A DNA stretch of 64,000 nucleotides from Planktothrix agardhii NIES-204 (lineage in GTDB: Bacteria > Cyanobacteriota > Cyanobacteriia > Cyanobacteriales > Microcoleaceae), in contig AP017991.1 in NCBI GenBank assembly GCA_003609755.1, positions 966,001-1,030,000 on the forward strand, written 5' to 3'. The translations under genes and the position numbers were made by a program. Below are positions 17,598 through 26,648 of this stretch, piece after piece (position 1 is the first letter of the stretch; the number at the start of each line of letters is the position of its first letter). Below the pieces are notes generated by a model. It searched no databases. It was not told the origin of the DNA and saw only the letters and a list, made by a program, of their open reading frames with translations.

Positions 17598-17606
17598 TGT
17601 TATACT
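17598..17606 (+). promoter_or_regulatory. Extended -10 promoter of the second PIN pair
   Basis: TGTTATACT lies about 31 bases before the ATG at 17638. A near copy of the same box (TGTTATACT) occurs at about 17507-17515 right after the truncated HigA-like gene, so the promoter region may have been duplicated. Confidence 0.5.
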
Positions 17607-17637
17607 ATATTATAGCTAAACAATTATTAATAGTAAA

Positions 17638-17895
17638 ATGTCCACAACTATTCCTTTAACTATTAATTTACCCCAAGAACTGGTAAATGCTTCAGAAGAA
17701 CTAATCAAAGCTGGTAAAGTCAAAAATTTTGATGAATTTATTGCTACTGCGGTACAGAATGAATTGCTTAAAAATAATCTTTCTGTAGATTCTTTGTCCG
17801 ATGAAGATCCGATTTTTGGTTTAGGGAAAAATCCCGTTAACATTGGAATAACTGATGCTTCTAATAACTTAGACAATTATATTTACAACTCATGA
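17638..17895 (+). CDS. Antitoxin of the second PIN pair
   Basis: An 85-residue protein. The N-terminal part, TIPLTINLPQELVNASEELI followed by KNFDEFIATAVQNELL, looks like a ribbon-helix-helix DNA-binding domain: a short strand then two helices. The C-terminal acidic tail (SLSDEDPIFGLGKNPVN) would mask the toxin; a DPIFGLG-like motif is common in such antitoxins. Its stop overlaps the toxin start as ATGA, so translation is coupled. An extended -10 box lies upstream. Confidence 0.82.
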   Translation: MSTTIPLTINLPQELVNASEELIKAGKVKNFDEFIATAVQNELLKNNLSVDSLSDEDPIFGLGKNPVNIGITDASNNLDNYIYNS

Positions 17896-18305
17896 GTTTA
17901 AATCATTATTTTTTAGATGCTAGTTATATCATAGCCTTAGAAATAAGAGATGATCAAAATCATCAAAAGGCAACTAAGCATTGGCAAGATTTAGACAAAA
18001 AAGATTTAAAATTGACTACTACCTCTTATGTTTTTGATGAAGTTGTCACTTTTTTAAATAGTCGTAACTTACATAGCAAAGCGGTGGAAGTAGGGAAAAG
18101 ATTAATTAATAGTTCTGTGGTTCAATTTATTCATGTTGATGAAAAAGTGTTTTTTGACAGTTGGGATTTATTTCAAAAATATAACGATAAATCCTATTCT
18201 TTAACTGATTGTATTTCTTTTACAATAATGCGGCAATTAAACATTAATAATGCTTTAACCTTTGATCAACATTTTGCTCAGGCAGGTTTTCAGAAAATCC
18301 CTTAA
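17892..18305 (+). CDS. PIN-domain toxin, VapC-like (second pair)
   Basis: A 137-residue PIN RNase with the expected acidic residues: Asp in YFLDASYIIAL, Glu in YVFDEVVTFL, Asp in SLTDCISFTIM and Asp in TFDQHFAQAGF. It is translationally coupled to its antitoxin by a four-base overlap. From VapC knowledge it probably cleaves a tRNA or rRNA when unbound; the target cannot be predicted. It is the last small gene before hsdR and shares the LTDCISF block with the first PIN toxin at 15388. Confidence 0.88.
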   Translation: MSLNHYFLDASYIIALEIRDDQNHQKATKHWQDLDKKDLKLTTTSYVFDEVVTFLNSRNLHSKAVEVGKRLINSSVVQFIHVDEKVFFDSWDLFQKYNDKSYSLTDCISFTIMRQLNINNALTFDQHFAQAGFQKIP

Positions 18306-18401
18306 AAGTTAGGGTGTTAGGGTAATCTAATTTATATAATATTTAAAAATACTATCAAATTTTAAAAAATTGTTTCCTCAAACTAAACCAGAAACATCGC
18401 C

Positions 18402-21400
18402 ATGTCATCCAACTTTGACTTTTTAAAACCCGACTTTCCCGAAATTCACGAAAGTGCCACCCGTGTCGAAACCCTCGCCCTAACCGATAGCCGTGCTTGT
18501 TGCTTCTATGCCCGTTATACCCTTGAGCAAGCTGTTATCTGGCTATATGATCATGACCCCTATTTAATACTACCCTACGATAATAATTTAGGGGCATTAA
18601 TCCACGAACAAACATTCAAAGATAACCTACCTCCTAACCTTTTCCCCAAAGTTCGTATCATCCACAAAATGGGCAATAATGCCGCCCACAGTAACGAAAA
18701 AATCAACGAAAAAGACGCAGATTATATTACTCAAGAATTATTCCATTTTCTCTATTGGCTTTGTCGCTACTACTCCCCCAACGGTAAAAACCTCCCTCAA
18801 CTCCAATATATTCCCCCCGCTACTCAGGAAAAAGTTAGAAGTGATCAAAAAACCCTTGCTCAACTGCAAAAACTAGAGCAAGAATTATCCCAAGCTCAAG
18901 AAATAGCAAGAATTGCCCAAAAAGCACAGCAACAAACAGAAGCAGAATATAACCAAATTAAAGCAGAAATTAGTCAACTCAAACAGGCAAATAGTACCGT
19001 TAAAGATCACCATGACTATAACGAAATTGATACCCGTAAATACTTAATTGATGTATTACTTAAAGAAATGGGTTGGGATTTAACTCAACCCCATTTTACC
19101 GAGTATGAAATCACCGGAATGCCCCAAACTGTTAACCCCACAGGGAAAGGCTATATTGATTATGTATTATGGGATGATAACGGCTTACCCCTGGCTATTA
19201 TTGAAGCTAAACGTACCCAAAAAGACGCAAATCTAGGTAAACAACAAGCCCAACTTTATGCTAACTGTTTAGAAAAACAATTTAACCAACGCCCGATTAT
19301 TTTCTACAGTAACGGCTATCAAACCTATCTCTGGGATGATGGCAATTATCCCCCGCGCCTGGTGGAAGGCTTCTTAAAAAAAGATGAATTACAAAGGATA
19401 ATTTATCGCCGCACTCACCGAAAACCCTTTGAGATTGTTTTACCCAATCCAGAAATAGCCGGGAGAAGCTACCAACTCGAAGCCCTGAAACGAGTCACCG
19501 AAACCTTTAACAAAAAAGCCCGGAAAGCCTTGCTAGTCATGGCTACAGGCACAGGAAAAACCAGAACTGCGATCGCCCTAGTTGATATATTAACTAGAGC
19601 TAATTGGATTAAAAGAGTCTTATTTTTAGCTGACCGCACCTCTTTAATTACCCAAGCTAAAAGAGCGATTCAGAAACACTTACCCCACGCCACGGCCATA
19701 GACTTAACCCAAGAAAAAGACGTAAGCGGTGCTGATATCATCCTCTCCACCTACAAAACTATGATGAATCGCATCAACAACGACAACGACATTCCCCCCT
19801 TGGTAAGGGGGGTTAGGGGGGTTAGGGGGGATCAAACCTTAGTAAGGGAAACTAGGGGGGAGCAAAAAAAAGATGAAATTAATCGCCTGTTTGGAGTCGG
19901 TTATTTCGACTTAATTATTATAGATGAAGCCCATCGCAGTATTTACCAAAAATATCAAGCTCTTTTTACCTATTTTGATGCTTTGTTAATCGGTTTAACC
20001 GCCACTCCCAGAAACGAAATTAACCGAGATACCTACGGCATTTTTGAATTAGAAGCGGGTAATCCCACCTTTGCCTATGAATTACAAGATGCGATCGCCG
20101 ATGGTTATTTAGTGCCTCCCACGGGTATCAATGTACCCTTTAAATTTCTCCGTAGTGGGGTGAAATATGCGGATCTTACCCCAGAAGAAAAAATAGAATA
20201 TGAAGAAAAATTCTATAACGAAGAAACCGGGGAAATACCCAAGGAAATTAACGCCGCCGCCCTCAATCGTTGGTTATTTAATATTGATACGGTGGATAAA
20301 GCTTTAGAAATTCTCATGGATTGGGGTTTAAAAATTCATCAGGGCGATCGCCTCGGCAAAACCATCATTTTCGCCCGAAATCATCAACACGCCCAATTTA
20401 TTGAAGAAAGATTTAACTATAACTATCCCCAATATAAAGGCAAATTTGCCCGTGTTATCGACAGCCATGACAATTATGCCCAAAGTCTACTCGATGACTT
20501 CTCAGAAGCCGAAAAAGATCCCATGATCGCGATTTCTGTGGATATGTTAGACACGGGGGTAGATATTCCAGAAGTGGTGAATTTAATGTTTTTTAAACCC
20601 GTTTACTCAGAGGTAAAATTTAATCAGATGATCGGCAGAGGCACTCGTTTATGCCCTAATTTATTCGGATTTGGCAAGGATAAAACGGAATTTTTGATAT
20701 TTGACCTATGCGATAATTTTGCTTATTTTAATCAAGCAATCCCCGAAAAAGAACAATCCCCGACTGAATCATTACAAACTCGACTCTTAAAGGCAAAATT
20801 AGAGTTATGGGACTGTTTAAATACCGCAGAAACTACAACCGTTGTGAATAATCCTCAAAATCGCGTTAAAGAGTCTCAAGCGTCCTATACTGTCGTTAAA
20901 AGTGATAATCTTAAGGAAAAAATACTAGATGAATTATATCAACACGTTGCCAGTATGGAAGACAATAATTTTCTAGTGCGTCGTTACTTAGAAACCGTTT
21001 TAACATTCCGTAAGCGGGAAAAATGGCAGAATTTAAACCCAGAAGATCGGCAAGTTATTGTTAATACCCTGATCCCCCTACCCAATACTTTACCCGGAGA
21101 AAATCCTCGAATTAAAAACTTTGATCTGCTGTGTCTGAAAATTCAGTTAGCCATCCTGAAAAATAGCCCAAATTTTGAAAGGTTACGGGATCAAGTCAGG
21201 GATTTATTAACCCGTTTAGAAACTAAAAAAACGATTCCTATTGTTAAGAATAAATTGAATTTAATTGAACAAGTACAGACAGAAAGATGGTGGCAAGATG
21301 TGACGGTTTATTTAGTAGAAGAAATGCGGCTAAATCTGCGGGATTTAATAGTGTTAATTGATCAACGGGATGAAATCATTATCTATACTGATTTTGAGGA

Positions 21401-21941
21401 TGAATTAGGGGATTTAGAAATATTAGAAGTACCTAACCGTCAAACAGGTTTCAGCCGATCTCAATACCGAAAAAAAGTAGAAAGCTATATTTTAGCCCAT
21501 CAAGATCATATTGCGATCGCTAAGTTAAAAAGAAATCTACCTCTAACTGATACTGATTTACAGGAATTAGAAAAGATGTTATTTACCTCAGAGGCGCTAG
21601 AATCTAGGGATAAATTCGAGTTAGTCTATAGTAAAAATGTTAACCTGAAAAGTTTTATTTTGGAATTGGTGGGTTTAGACAGAAACACCGCCAAACAAGC
21701 CTTTAGTAAATATTTAGAAAATAACAATCTCAATGCTAATCAAATTCGTTTTATTGAACAAATTATTAACTGGTTAACCCAACGTGGGGTTATGAAGCCC
21801 TCTCGTTTGTATGAATCCCCTTTTACTGATATTCACACCGCAGGATTAGATGGAGTTTTTAACAATGAGGATGCTAATAATATTATTACCATAATTCGCT
21901 CTTTTGATCAACCTATAGAAACAACCTTTTACTCTGCTTAA
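18402..21941 (+). CDS. hsdR: Type I restriction enzyme, R (translocase-nuclease) subunit
   Basis: HsdR moves DNA with ATP and cuts unmethylated DNA away from the target site. The protein has 1179 residues. Residues about 1-130 are a DUF4145-like domain, about 145-200 a coiled coil, and about 215-330 the nuclease domain with an EAKR motif (LAIIEAKRT). The helicase has MATGTGKT at 380-387 and DEAH at 508-511, followed by SF2 motifs (MIGRGTRLCPN); the C-terminal part is of the EcoEI R type. Residues about 463-489 (PPLVRGVRGVRGD and on) do not fit the family and come from a G-rich repeat inserted in frame between helicase motifs I and II. The stop is tail-to-tail with the Uma2 gene. Confidence 0.94.
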   Translation: MSSNFDFLKPDFPEIHESATRVETLALTDSRACCFYARYTLEQAVIWLYDHDPYLILPYDNNLGALIHEQTFKDNLPPNLFPKVRIIHKMGNNAAHSNEKINEKDADYITQELFHFLYWLCRYYSPNGKNLPQLQYIPPATQEKVRSDQKTLAQLQKLEQELSQAQEIARIAQKAQQQTEAEYNQIKAEISQLKQANSTVKDHHDYNEIDTRKYLIDVLLKEMGWDLTQPHFTEYEITGMPQTVNPTGKGYIDYVLWDDNGLPLAIIEAKRTQKDANLGKQQAQLYANCLEKQFNQRPIIFYSNGYQTYLWDDGNYPPRLVEGFLKKDELQRIIYRRTHRKPFEIVLPNPEIAGRSYQLEALKRVTETFNKKARKALLVMATGTGKTRTAIALVDILTRANWIKRVLFLADRTSLITQAKRAIQKHLPHATAIDLTQEKDVSGADIILSTYKTMMNRINNDNDIPPLVRGVRGVRGDQTLVRETRGEQKKDEINRLFGVGYFDLIIIDEAHRSIYQKYQALFTYFDALLIGLTATPRNEINRDTYGIFELEAGNPTFAYELQDAIADGYLVPPTGINVPFKFLRSGVKYADLTPEEKIEYEEKFYNEETGEIPKEINAAALNRWLFNIDTVDKALEILMDWGLKIHQGDRLGKTIIFARNHQHAQFIEERFNYNYPQYKGKFARVIDSHDNYAQSLLDDFSEAEKDPMIAISVDMLDTGVDIPEVVNLMFFKPVYSEVKFNQMIGRGTRLCPNLFGFGKDKTEFLIFDLCDNFAYFNQAIPEKEQSPTESLQTRLLKAKLELWDCLNTAETTTVVNNPQNRVKESQASYTVVKSDNLKEKILDELYQHVASMEDNNFLVRRYLETVLTFRKREKWQNLNPEDRQVIVNTLIPLPNTLPGENPRIKNFDLLCLKIQLAILKNSPNFERLRDQVRDLLTRLETKKTIPIVKNKLNLIEQVQTERWWQDVTVYLVEEMRLNLRDLIVLIDQRDEIIIYTDFEDELGDLEILEVPNRQTGFSRSQYRKKVESYILAHQDHIAIAKLKRNLPLTDTDLQELEKMLFTSEALESRDKFELVYSKNVNLKSFILELVGLDRNTAKQAFSKYLENNNLNANQIRFIEQIINWLTQRGVMKPSRLYESPFTDIHTAGLDGVFNNEDANNIITIIRSFDQPIETTFYSA
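19785..19870 (+). repeat. In-frame G-rich palindromic repeat within hsdR
   Basis: CCCCCTTGGTAAGGGGGG followed by GGTTAGGGGGG units and a degenerate second copy (TTAGTAAGGGAAACTAGG). The core is the same as in the alaS insert. It adds about 26 residues rich in Arg, Gly and Val between helicase motifs I and II without breaking the frame. Confidence 0.8.
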
Positions 21942-21965
21942 TTGAAAGATCAGGTTTTTAACTTA

Positions 21966-22580
21966 TTAAATAACTCCAGCTTGAAATATTTGTTCAGCCG
22001 TTAAACTTAACTCTGGAAAAACCAAGGACTGAATACAGGTATTTTCTCGAAATTGAGTAACTTGGTATTCTCCATCGACTAAAAAGTAAACAGAAATAGT
22101 TGGTTTTTTGGGATTACCAATAAATTTACGAGCACCCAGGGCTAGATAATCTACAATCCAATATTCAACAATTCCAATATCTTCGTACTCCCCATATTTT
22201 TTATAATAATCATCCCGCCAATTAGTGCTAACGACTTCAATCACTAAAGGGATAGACTTACCCAAACTTACAGTAGAATATTTCTTCCAAAAAGGTTCAT
22301 TCACCAAATTAGAACGATCTAATAATAAGATATCTGGCGAATAAGCCGACTCACTTGAAGCTGATTTAACCAGTGCCGTTTTCGGAATAGAATAAGAAAG
22401 ATGGAGGCGCACATATTCTAAAGTCAGTTTTTCAGCTAAAAACCCCACAATATTTTCATGTTCTCCCGTCGGTTGTGGCATTTCAATAATTGCTCCTTGA
22501 TGGAGTTCATAGCGTTTGTTGTCCGGTTTCCACTGGATAAATTCAGCAAAATTTGTTGGTTTTGGTAAGGATTGAACCAT
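21966..22580 (-). CDS. Uma2 family (DUF820) putative endonuclease
   Basis: A 204-residue PD-(D/E)XK-fold protein of the Uma2 family, abundant in cyanobacteria. The family pattern is present: YELHQGAIIEMPQPTGEHE at about residues 24-42, YSPDILLLDR in the middle and VIEVVSTNWRDDYYKKYGEY with the E-x-S/T acidic site, then EYWIVDYLA. Many copies occur per genome and their role is unresolved; links to mobile elements have been proposed. It faces hsdR tail-to-tail with 24 bases between the stops, marking the end of the restriction island. The start at ATG 22580 fits the family. Confidence 0.9.
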   Translation of the reverse strand: MVQSLPKPTNFAEFIQWKPDNKRYELHQGAIIEMPQPTGEHENIVGFLAEKLTLEYVRLHLSYSIPKTALVKSASSESAYSPDILLLDRSNLVNEPFWKKYSTVSLGKSIPLVIEVVSTNWRDDYYKKYGEYEDIGIVEYWIVDYLALGARKFIGNPKKPTISVYFLVDGEYQVTQFRENTCIQSLVFPELSLTAEQIFQAGVI

Positions 22581-22682
22581 AGTTTATATCAATTGCAATA
22601 AATCCGAGTTAGTAGTCATTTAAAAAAATAATAAGCATTTATATTTTAGCATAAAATCGACCTGTTTAGAAAGGCACAAGGT

Positions 22683-22700
22683 GGGAGCGTCCTCGCTCCC
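22683..22700. repeat. Small perfect palindrome between Uma2 and next gene
   Basis: GGGAGCG and CGCTCCC form a 7-bp stem with a 4-base loop, flanked by AAGGT and TTGCC. The layout looks like a dispersed short palindrome rather than a terminator because no T-run follows. Confidence 0.45.
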
Positions 22701-22789
22701 TTGCCGTGATAGGTTAAAATAGGTAATATTATAATAAGTGTTAGCTGATGCCTGTACTGCGCTTACACACCCTAGAATTGAGGTGAATT

Positions 22790-23464
22790 ATGGAATCTGT
22801 TATTAAACTTTCGGCCGTGAATCCCCGTTCAATCGAAATTCGCTTAATTGAAGGTCGGGATGAGGCGTATATTTGGGTGAATGAAGGTTATTTTTCCTTA
22901 GTGACGGGGCAAAAACTTAATATTTCTTCTAGCTTACAAGAAGGGGTTAATTTATTAAACTTGATGATTAAGACCTATCCGCTTAAAGAACGAATTCTCG
23001 GAGGGTTATTTGGTCAAGATTGGTGTGGACGTTTTGAACTTTATATTGATGGAAAATTACGAGGAACTTATAATAAAAGTGGCGGTGAGCTTATGGGTTC
23101 TGGTGAATATACCGTTGCTAAAATTGAACTCAATATTGAAATCACTAATCCTCCTCCTCCCCCTCCTCCCCCAACCCCAACCACTGGTCTCACTGGTCCC
23201 ACCATCGAAGATATTATAAACAGATTACAAAAAATCAAGGGTATGAATCCTACCCATTTCCAAAATGTAGGATATTCAACCCCCTACATTACATTAAAGA
23301 ATAATATAAAAATCAATGTTTGGAAAAACTTAGTAGAAGTTGATCATGTGTTTTTGATTGACCCGGAGGGAAATTGTCGTTTTGCGGGTTATGTGGCATG
23401 GGTTCGTCGTAAAAAATTCTATCGAGCTTTACAGCAAATTCGGAATGATTTTCCTGGGGTTTAA
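22790..23464 (+). CDS. Unrecognised two-domain protein with poly-proline linker
   Basis: A 224-residue protein I do not recognise. Residues 1-118 look beta-rich (IEIRLIEGRDEAYIWVNEGYF, then GRFELYIDGKLRGTY). Residues 119-140 are a linker of eight consecutive prolines and then Pro/Thr. Residues 141-224 form a second, mixed domain (IEDIINRLQKIKG, NVWKNLVEVDHVFLIDPEG, VAWVRRKKFYRALQQIRNDF). There is no signal peptide or membrane segment, so it is probably cytoplasmic. It has its own start with TTGAGGTGAATT before the ATG at 22790. It stands alone between a Uma2 gene and the PEP-CTERM protein, next to the accessory island. A two-domain binding or adaptor protein is only a guess. Confidence 0.6.
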   Translation: MESVIKLSAVNPRSIEIRLIEGRDEAYIWVNEGYFSLVTGQKLNISSSLQEGVNLLNLMIKTYPLKERILGGLFGQDWCGRFELYIDGKLRGTYNKSGGELMGSGEYTVAKIELNIEITNPPPPPPPPTPTTGLTGPTIEDIINRLQKIKGMNPTHFQNVGYSTPYITLKNNIKINVWKNLVEVDHVFLIDPEGNCRFAGYVAWVRRKKFYRALQQIRNDFPGV

Positions 23465-23502
23465 AGAGAAATCGGTTTTAATTTAATCATTTAATTAAAA
23501 TA

Positions 23503-26319
23503 TCAAAACCAATTTTTAGTTTTATTTCTTTGAGATTGAACAACAATAAACAGGGCAATAACCCCTAAACCAATTGTCATTCCAGGTTCAGGAACACTAG
23601 CAGCTTTAAGTGGATTATTCGGTTTATTTAACTGTTCTTTACCATCCTCTATTTGACGATTAAATCGATCCTTAGAGGCTTCTGCGTCTTTCAAGGCTTG
23701 ACGTTGTTCATCATTCACTAGAACAATCATCGAAGAATAGGGGGTAACAATATTATAGGTCTTGGCGATCGCATGAATAGCATCTAATTTAGCTAATTGT
23801 TGTTCAGGGTTTTTCTGACTTAATCCCCGAACTAATAATCGCGCTGCAATTTGTTCAAACCCCTGGGATTTTTGAGCTTTTTCCGTCGTTTTTTCCATTA
23901 ACCAAGCATAGCCATCCGCCACGGTTAAAACCTGGGGTTTTTCTGGATTTTTGCCAGGTTTAGATTGAGTTGAACCTGCCAATTTTTGGGTTAATTGTTC
24001 CGTTGTCGCCACCCGTTTCATCACTTCCGAAATATCGGTTGAAACCCCACCTCCATTATGTTGAATCATCTTTAAAGTTCCATCTTCATAAGCACCAGCC
24101 AGGGAACCCAAATGCACAATCCATAGAGGAATAGAAAGCTGGGGAACCTCGGTTTTATCTTCCGATAATTCATAACTTCCTTCATCACTAATTAATACAA
24201 TTCCGTCGTAGGCTTCATTTCCTCGCAACTGTATAAACTGGCGCAGCATTTCTTTAATTTGTAAAGTTCCATAAAAGACTTTTTGATTCACCTGAAACCG
24301 TGGCAAATCATTCATAAATTGGGGTTGATTTCCCGCCGTTGCTGTTACAAATAAATCCGCCTGATTTTGGGTCAGAATATTAGTCTTAAACCAATCTAAG
24401 GTTTTCACTAATTCCTGTTTATGGGTTTCCATACTTCGAGAGGTATCTAAAATAATCGCAAATCGTTGATTTTGGGGTAATATATAATCTTTTTCAGCTA
24501 AGGGTTGAACCGTAATTTTATAATCATCTAAACTGACTTGATGGGATTGAATTGACTGTTGAGAAGCTGGTAAATTAGCCTCTAACCAATCCTTTTCAAA
24601 TCCTTTAATTGATTTTTGATTTCTAATTCTTTCCGTGGCTTTTGTCCAGAAAATATTACGTTTTTCTCCCAATTTAGGTAACGGCCATTGATTCCCCTGA
24701 CCCATGACTTTATAGGTTAACCACAGATGCAATTCTGCGGGAGGATTAGGATTATTTCTATCCCAAGAAACTGATTTAGGCGGAATCGGAAATGCACGCA
24801 GTCGATAATGTTGGGTTCCCACCTGTTCTAACAATGCCGGGTCAACGGGACGTTCCCGTTTAACCTGAGAATTATACACTTTTTGAGCCGCACCCCTCGG
24901 AGAAACCGTAAAGGGAAAACGGGTAGCTTTATTATTAGTATCTCCTAACCAAAGTCCCGTAATTACGGCGGTTTCAGGTAAGGTGAAAGAGTAAAAAATC
25001 TCCTCTACATCCTTAGTTTGATTTTGATAAATTTCGTGGATTTCCACATCTCCCCAGTCCCCCTTTTCTTGAACAGTAACCTCTTGTTTGGCTAACCAAA
25101 CTTTTTTCTGATTAATATTCAATAAGCCTGCTTTAGCATCATCTAAAATAACTGTAGATTTAAGCGCGTGTTGAATTGCCAGACGTTCTCCTTTTTCAAT
25201 CGGAGCATCAAAAAAATTAGCATATAGTTTCTCAGCCTTATCCACATCCTTATCTAAATCTCCTTGATAAAGAAAGGGAGACATCAATTGATTATAACTA
25301 TTTTGAAGACCATTTAATAAGGGTTGAGGTAAATTGAAAACATCTTTATACATTGCCTCAATAGAATTACTATCTTTAACGGCTCCTAAATAACGATATG
25401 GGGATAAATAGGCGTTAACTAATCCTCTACGAATAGATTCAGATTGGGCTAATAATTCTTGTTTTTGCGGTTCGGTTTGGGGAATATTTTCTAACTTTTG
25501 AAAGGCTAAAACTTGAGGTTGACGCAGAAAACTAATTAATAATACAGTCCAAAGGGTTACAACTCCTAATGAGATTTGGACGGTGCGAGTCCGACCATAT
25601 TGGGCTGAAAATTTGCGTAAAATTCGTTGTCCTGAGTGAACATAAAGGGCAACTAAAGCCGAAGGCATTCCTAAAAATAATGTTGCTGTTCCGGCGCAAA
25701 GAATCGTCATCACAGCAAAACCTAACAAGAAATTATGAGTTAAATCCCACCACAAATATTCTAACCACTGAAATGAAAAAAACTGTCTTAACAGAACAAC
25801 AGCAGCCGGAACTGCATAATATAGCAGAATAATTCCTAAATAAAATCCGACCAATAACATCAGGCTATGGATAGCTAATTGTATTCCCGATAAAATTCGA
25901 GATGTTTTATGCTGTTTTTCTCCTAAATATCCCCAGACTAATTCTACAAAAAAGGCAGTAATACAAATTAAAATAGTGGTTAATACGAAACGACTAGCTA
26001 GGGTCATTTCCCGCAGAATAAATAATCTTACCAGACAGAATAAAAATAGCGGTGCTTCTACACCATAAAATAACCGGATTAACTCTACAGGTCTTTGACG
26101 AAAATTCCTATTTGCAATAATCACGCAAACGGTGGGAATTGCAATTAAAGCCAGGATGGTTAGAGTAAATTCTAGTTCGATTTCTCCAGTAAAGGTCGCT
26201 AAGACCAGAAAAATTGCTAGAAAAGGTAAAATCCAAATATAAACAACGGTGAGGAACGTGATATTCCACAACCAAAAAATTAATCCGAACAGGGCATGAA
26301 CGGTTTTAGTTATATTCAT
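23503..26319 (-). CDS. PEP-CTERM integral membrane protein with VIT and vWA domains
   Basis: A 938-residue protein. Residues about 1-290 contain seven or more membrane helices. A long periplasmic or cytoplasmic part follows, with a VIT-like region (QEVTVQEKGDWGDVEIHEIY) and then a vWA domain whose MIDAS motif DTSRS is at 625-629. The extreme C-terminus has the PEP-CTERM signal: VPEPGMTIG, a hydrophobic helix and a basic end (RNKTK). That tag is recognised by exosortase in other bacteria. The architecture matches the family known as TIGR02921, integral membrane PEP-CTERM proteins. No exosortase gene lies in this window. Start ATG at 26319. It ends about 40 bases from the convergent gene at 22790. 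Its job is unknown. Confidence 0.85.
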   Translation of the reverse strand: MNITKTVHALFGLIFWLWNITFLTVVYIWILPFLAIFLVLATFTGEIELEFTLTILALIAIPTVCVIIANRNFRQRPVELIRLFYGVEAPLFLFCLVRLFILREMTLASRFVLTTILICITAFFVELVWGYLGEKQHKTSRILSGIQLAIHSLMLLVGFYLGIILLYYAVPAAVVLLRQFFSFQWLEYLWWDLTHNFLLGFAVMTILCAGTATLFLGMPSALVALYVHSGQRILRKFSAQYGRTRTVQISLGVVTLWTVLLISFLRQPQVLAFQKLENIPQTEPQKQELLAQSESIRRGLVNAYLSPYRYLGAVKDSNSIEAMYKDVFNLPQPLLNGLQNSYNQLMSPFLYQGDLDKDVDKAEKLYANFFDAPIEKGERLAIQHALKSTVILDDAKAGLLNINQKKVWLAKQEVTVQEKGDWGDVEIHEIYQNQTKDVEEIFYSFTLPETAVITGLWLGDTNNKATRFPFTVSPRGAAQKVYNSQVKRERPVDPALLEQVGTQHYRLRAFPIPPKSVSWDRNNPNPPAELHLWLTYKVMGQGNQWPLPKLGEKRNIFWTKATERIRNQKSIKGFEKDWLEANLPASQQSIQSHQVSLDDYKITVQPLAEKDYILPQNQRFAIILDTSRSMETHKQELVKTLDWFKTNILTQNQADLFVTATAGNQPQFMNDLPRFQVNQKVFYGTLQIKEMLRQFIQLRGNEAYDGIVLISDEGSYELSEDKTEVPQLSIPLWIVHLGSLAGAYEDGTLKMIQHNGGGVSTDISEVMKRVATTEQLTQKLAGSTQSKPGKNPEKPQVLTVADGYAWLMEKTTEKAQKSQGFEQIAARLLVRGLSQKNPEQQLAKLDAIHAIAKTYNIVTPYSSMIVLVNDEQRQALKDAEASKDRFNRQIEDGKEQLNKPNNPLKAASVPEPGMTIGLGVIALFIVVQSQRNKTKNWF

Positions 26320-26390
26320 ATTACCCGATTAGGCTATGTATCAAGGTAGAAGATTCAACCGAAAACTATCGCAGCCACTCTATCATCAAG

Positions 26391-26496
26391 TATAACAGGA
26401 GGCAATAGGGAATAGGCAATCTCGCTATAGGTAAATACTTACTATGAGCAGCTTTTAGCTTTCAAGAATGTCCTAATAGATGCGGCAACTGCTATA
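26391..26496 (-). mobile_element. MITE-like element, copy A (TATA-ended, 106 bp)
   Basis: This 106-bp stretch is almost identical, in reverse orientation, to 61385-61490. Ends read TATAACAGG on the left and TGCTATA on the right. It has no coding capacity. The rest of the 26320-26648 interval holds only this element and the terminator of the first RNA-binding protein gene. Confidence 0.75.
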
Positions 26497-26550
26497 TAAC
26501 TCTCTACAATTGAGCTATCACCGATTACTGAATTGTAAAAACAGAAATTA

Positions 26551-26581
26551 TAAAAAAAGCTCAGGTATGATTACCTAAGCT
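26551..26581 (-). terminator. Terminator of RNA-binding protein gene 1
   Basis: On the minus strand AGCTTAGGTA pairs with TACCTGAGCT around ATCA and is followed by seven T. It lies about 70 bases after the stop at 26649. Confidence 0.85.
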
Positions 26582-26648
26582 TTCCTTATTTAGATGAAAT
26601 CGAGGATATCCTGGGAATCAGTCCTAATCCAAGGGGTCAAAAAGCCAT

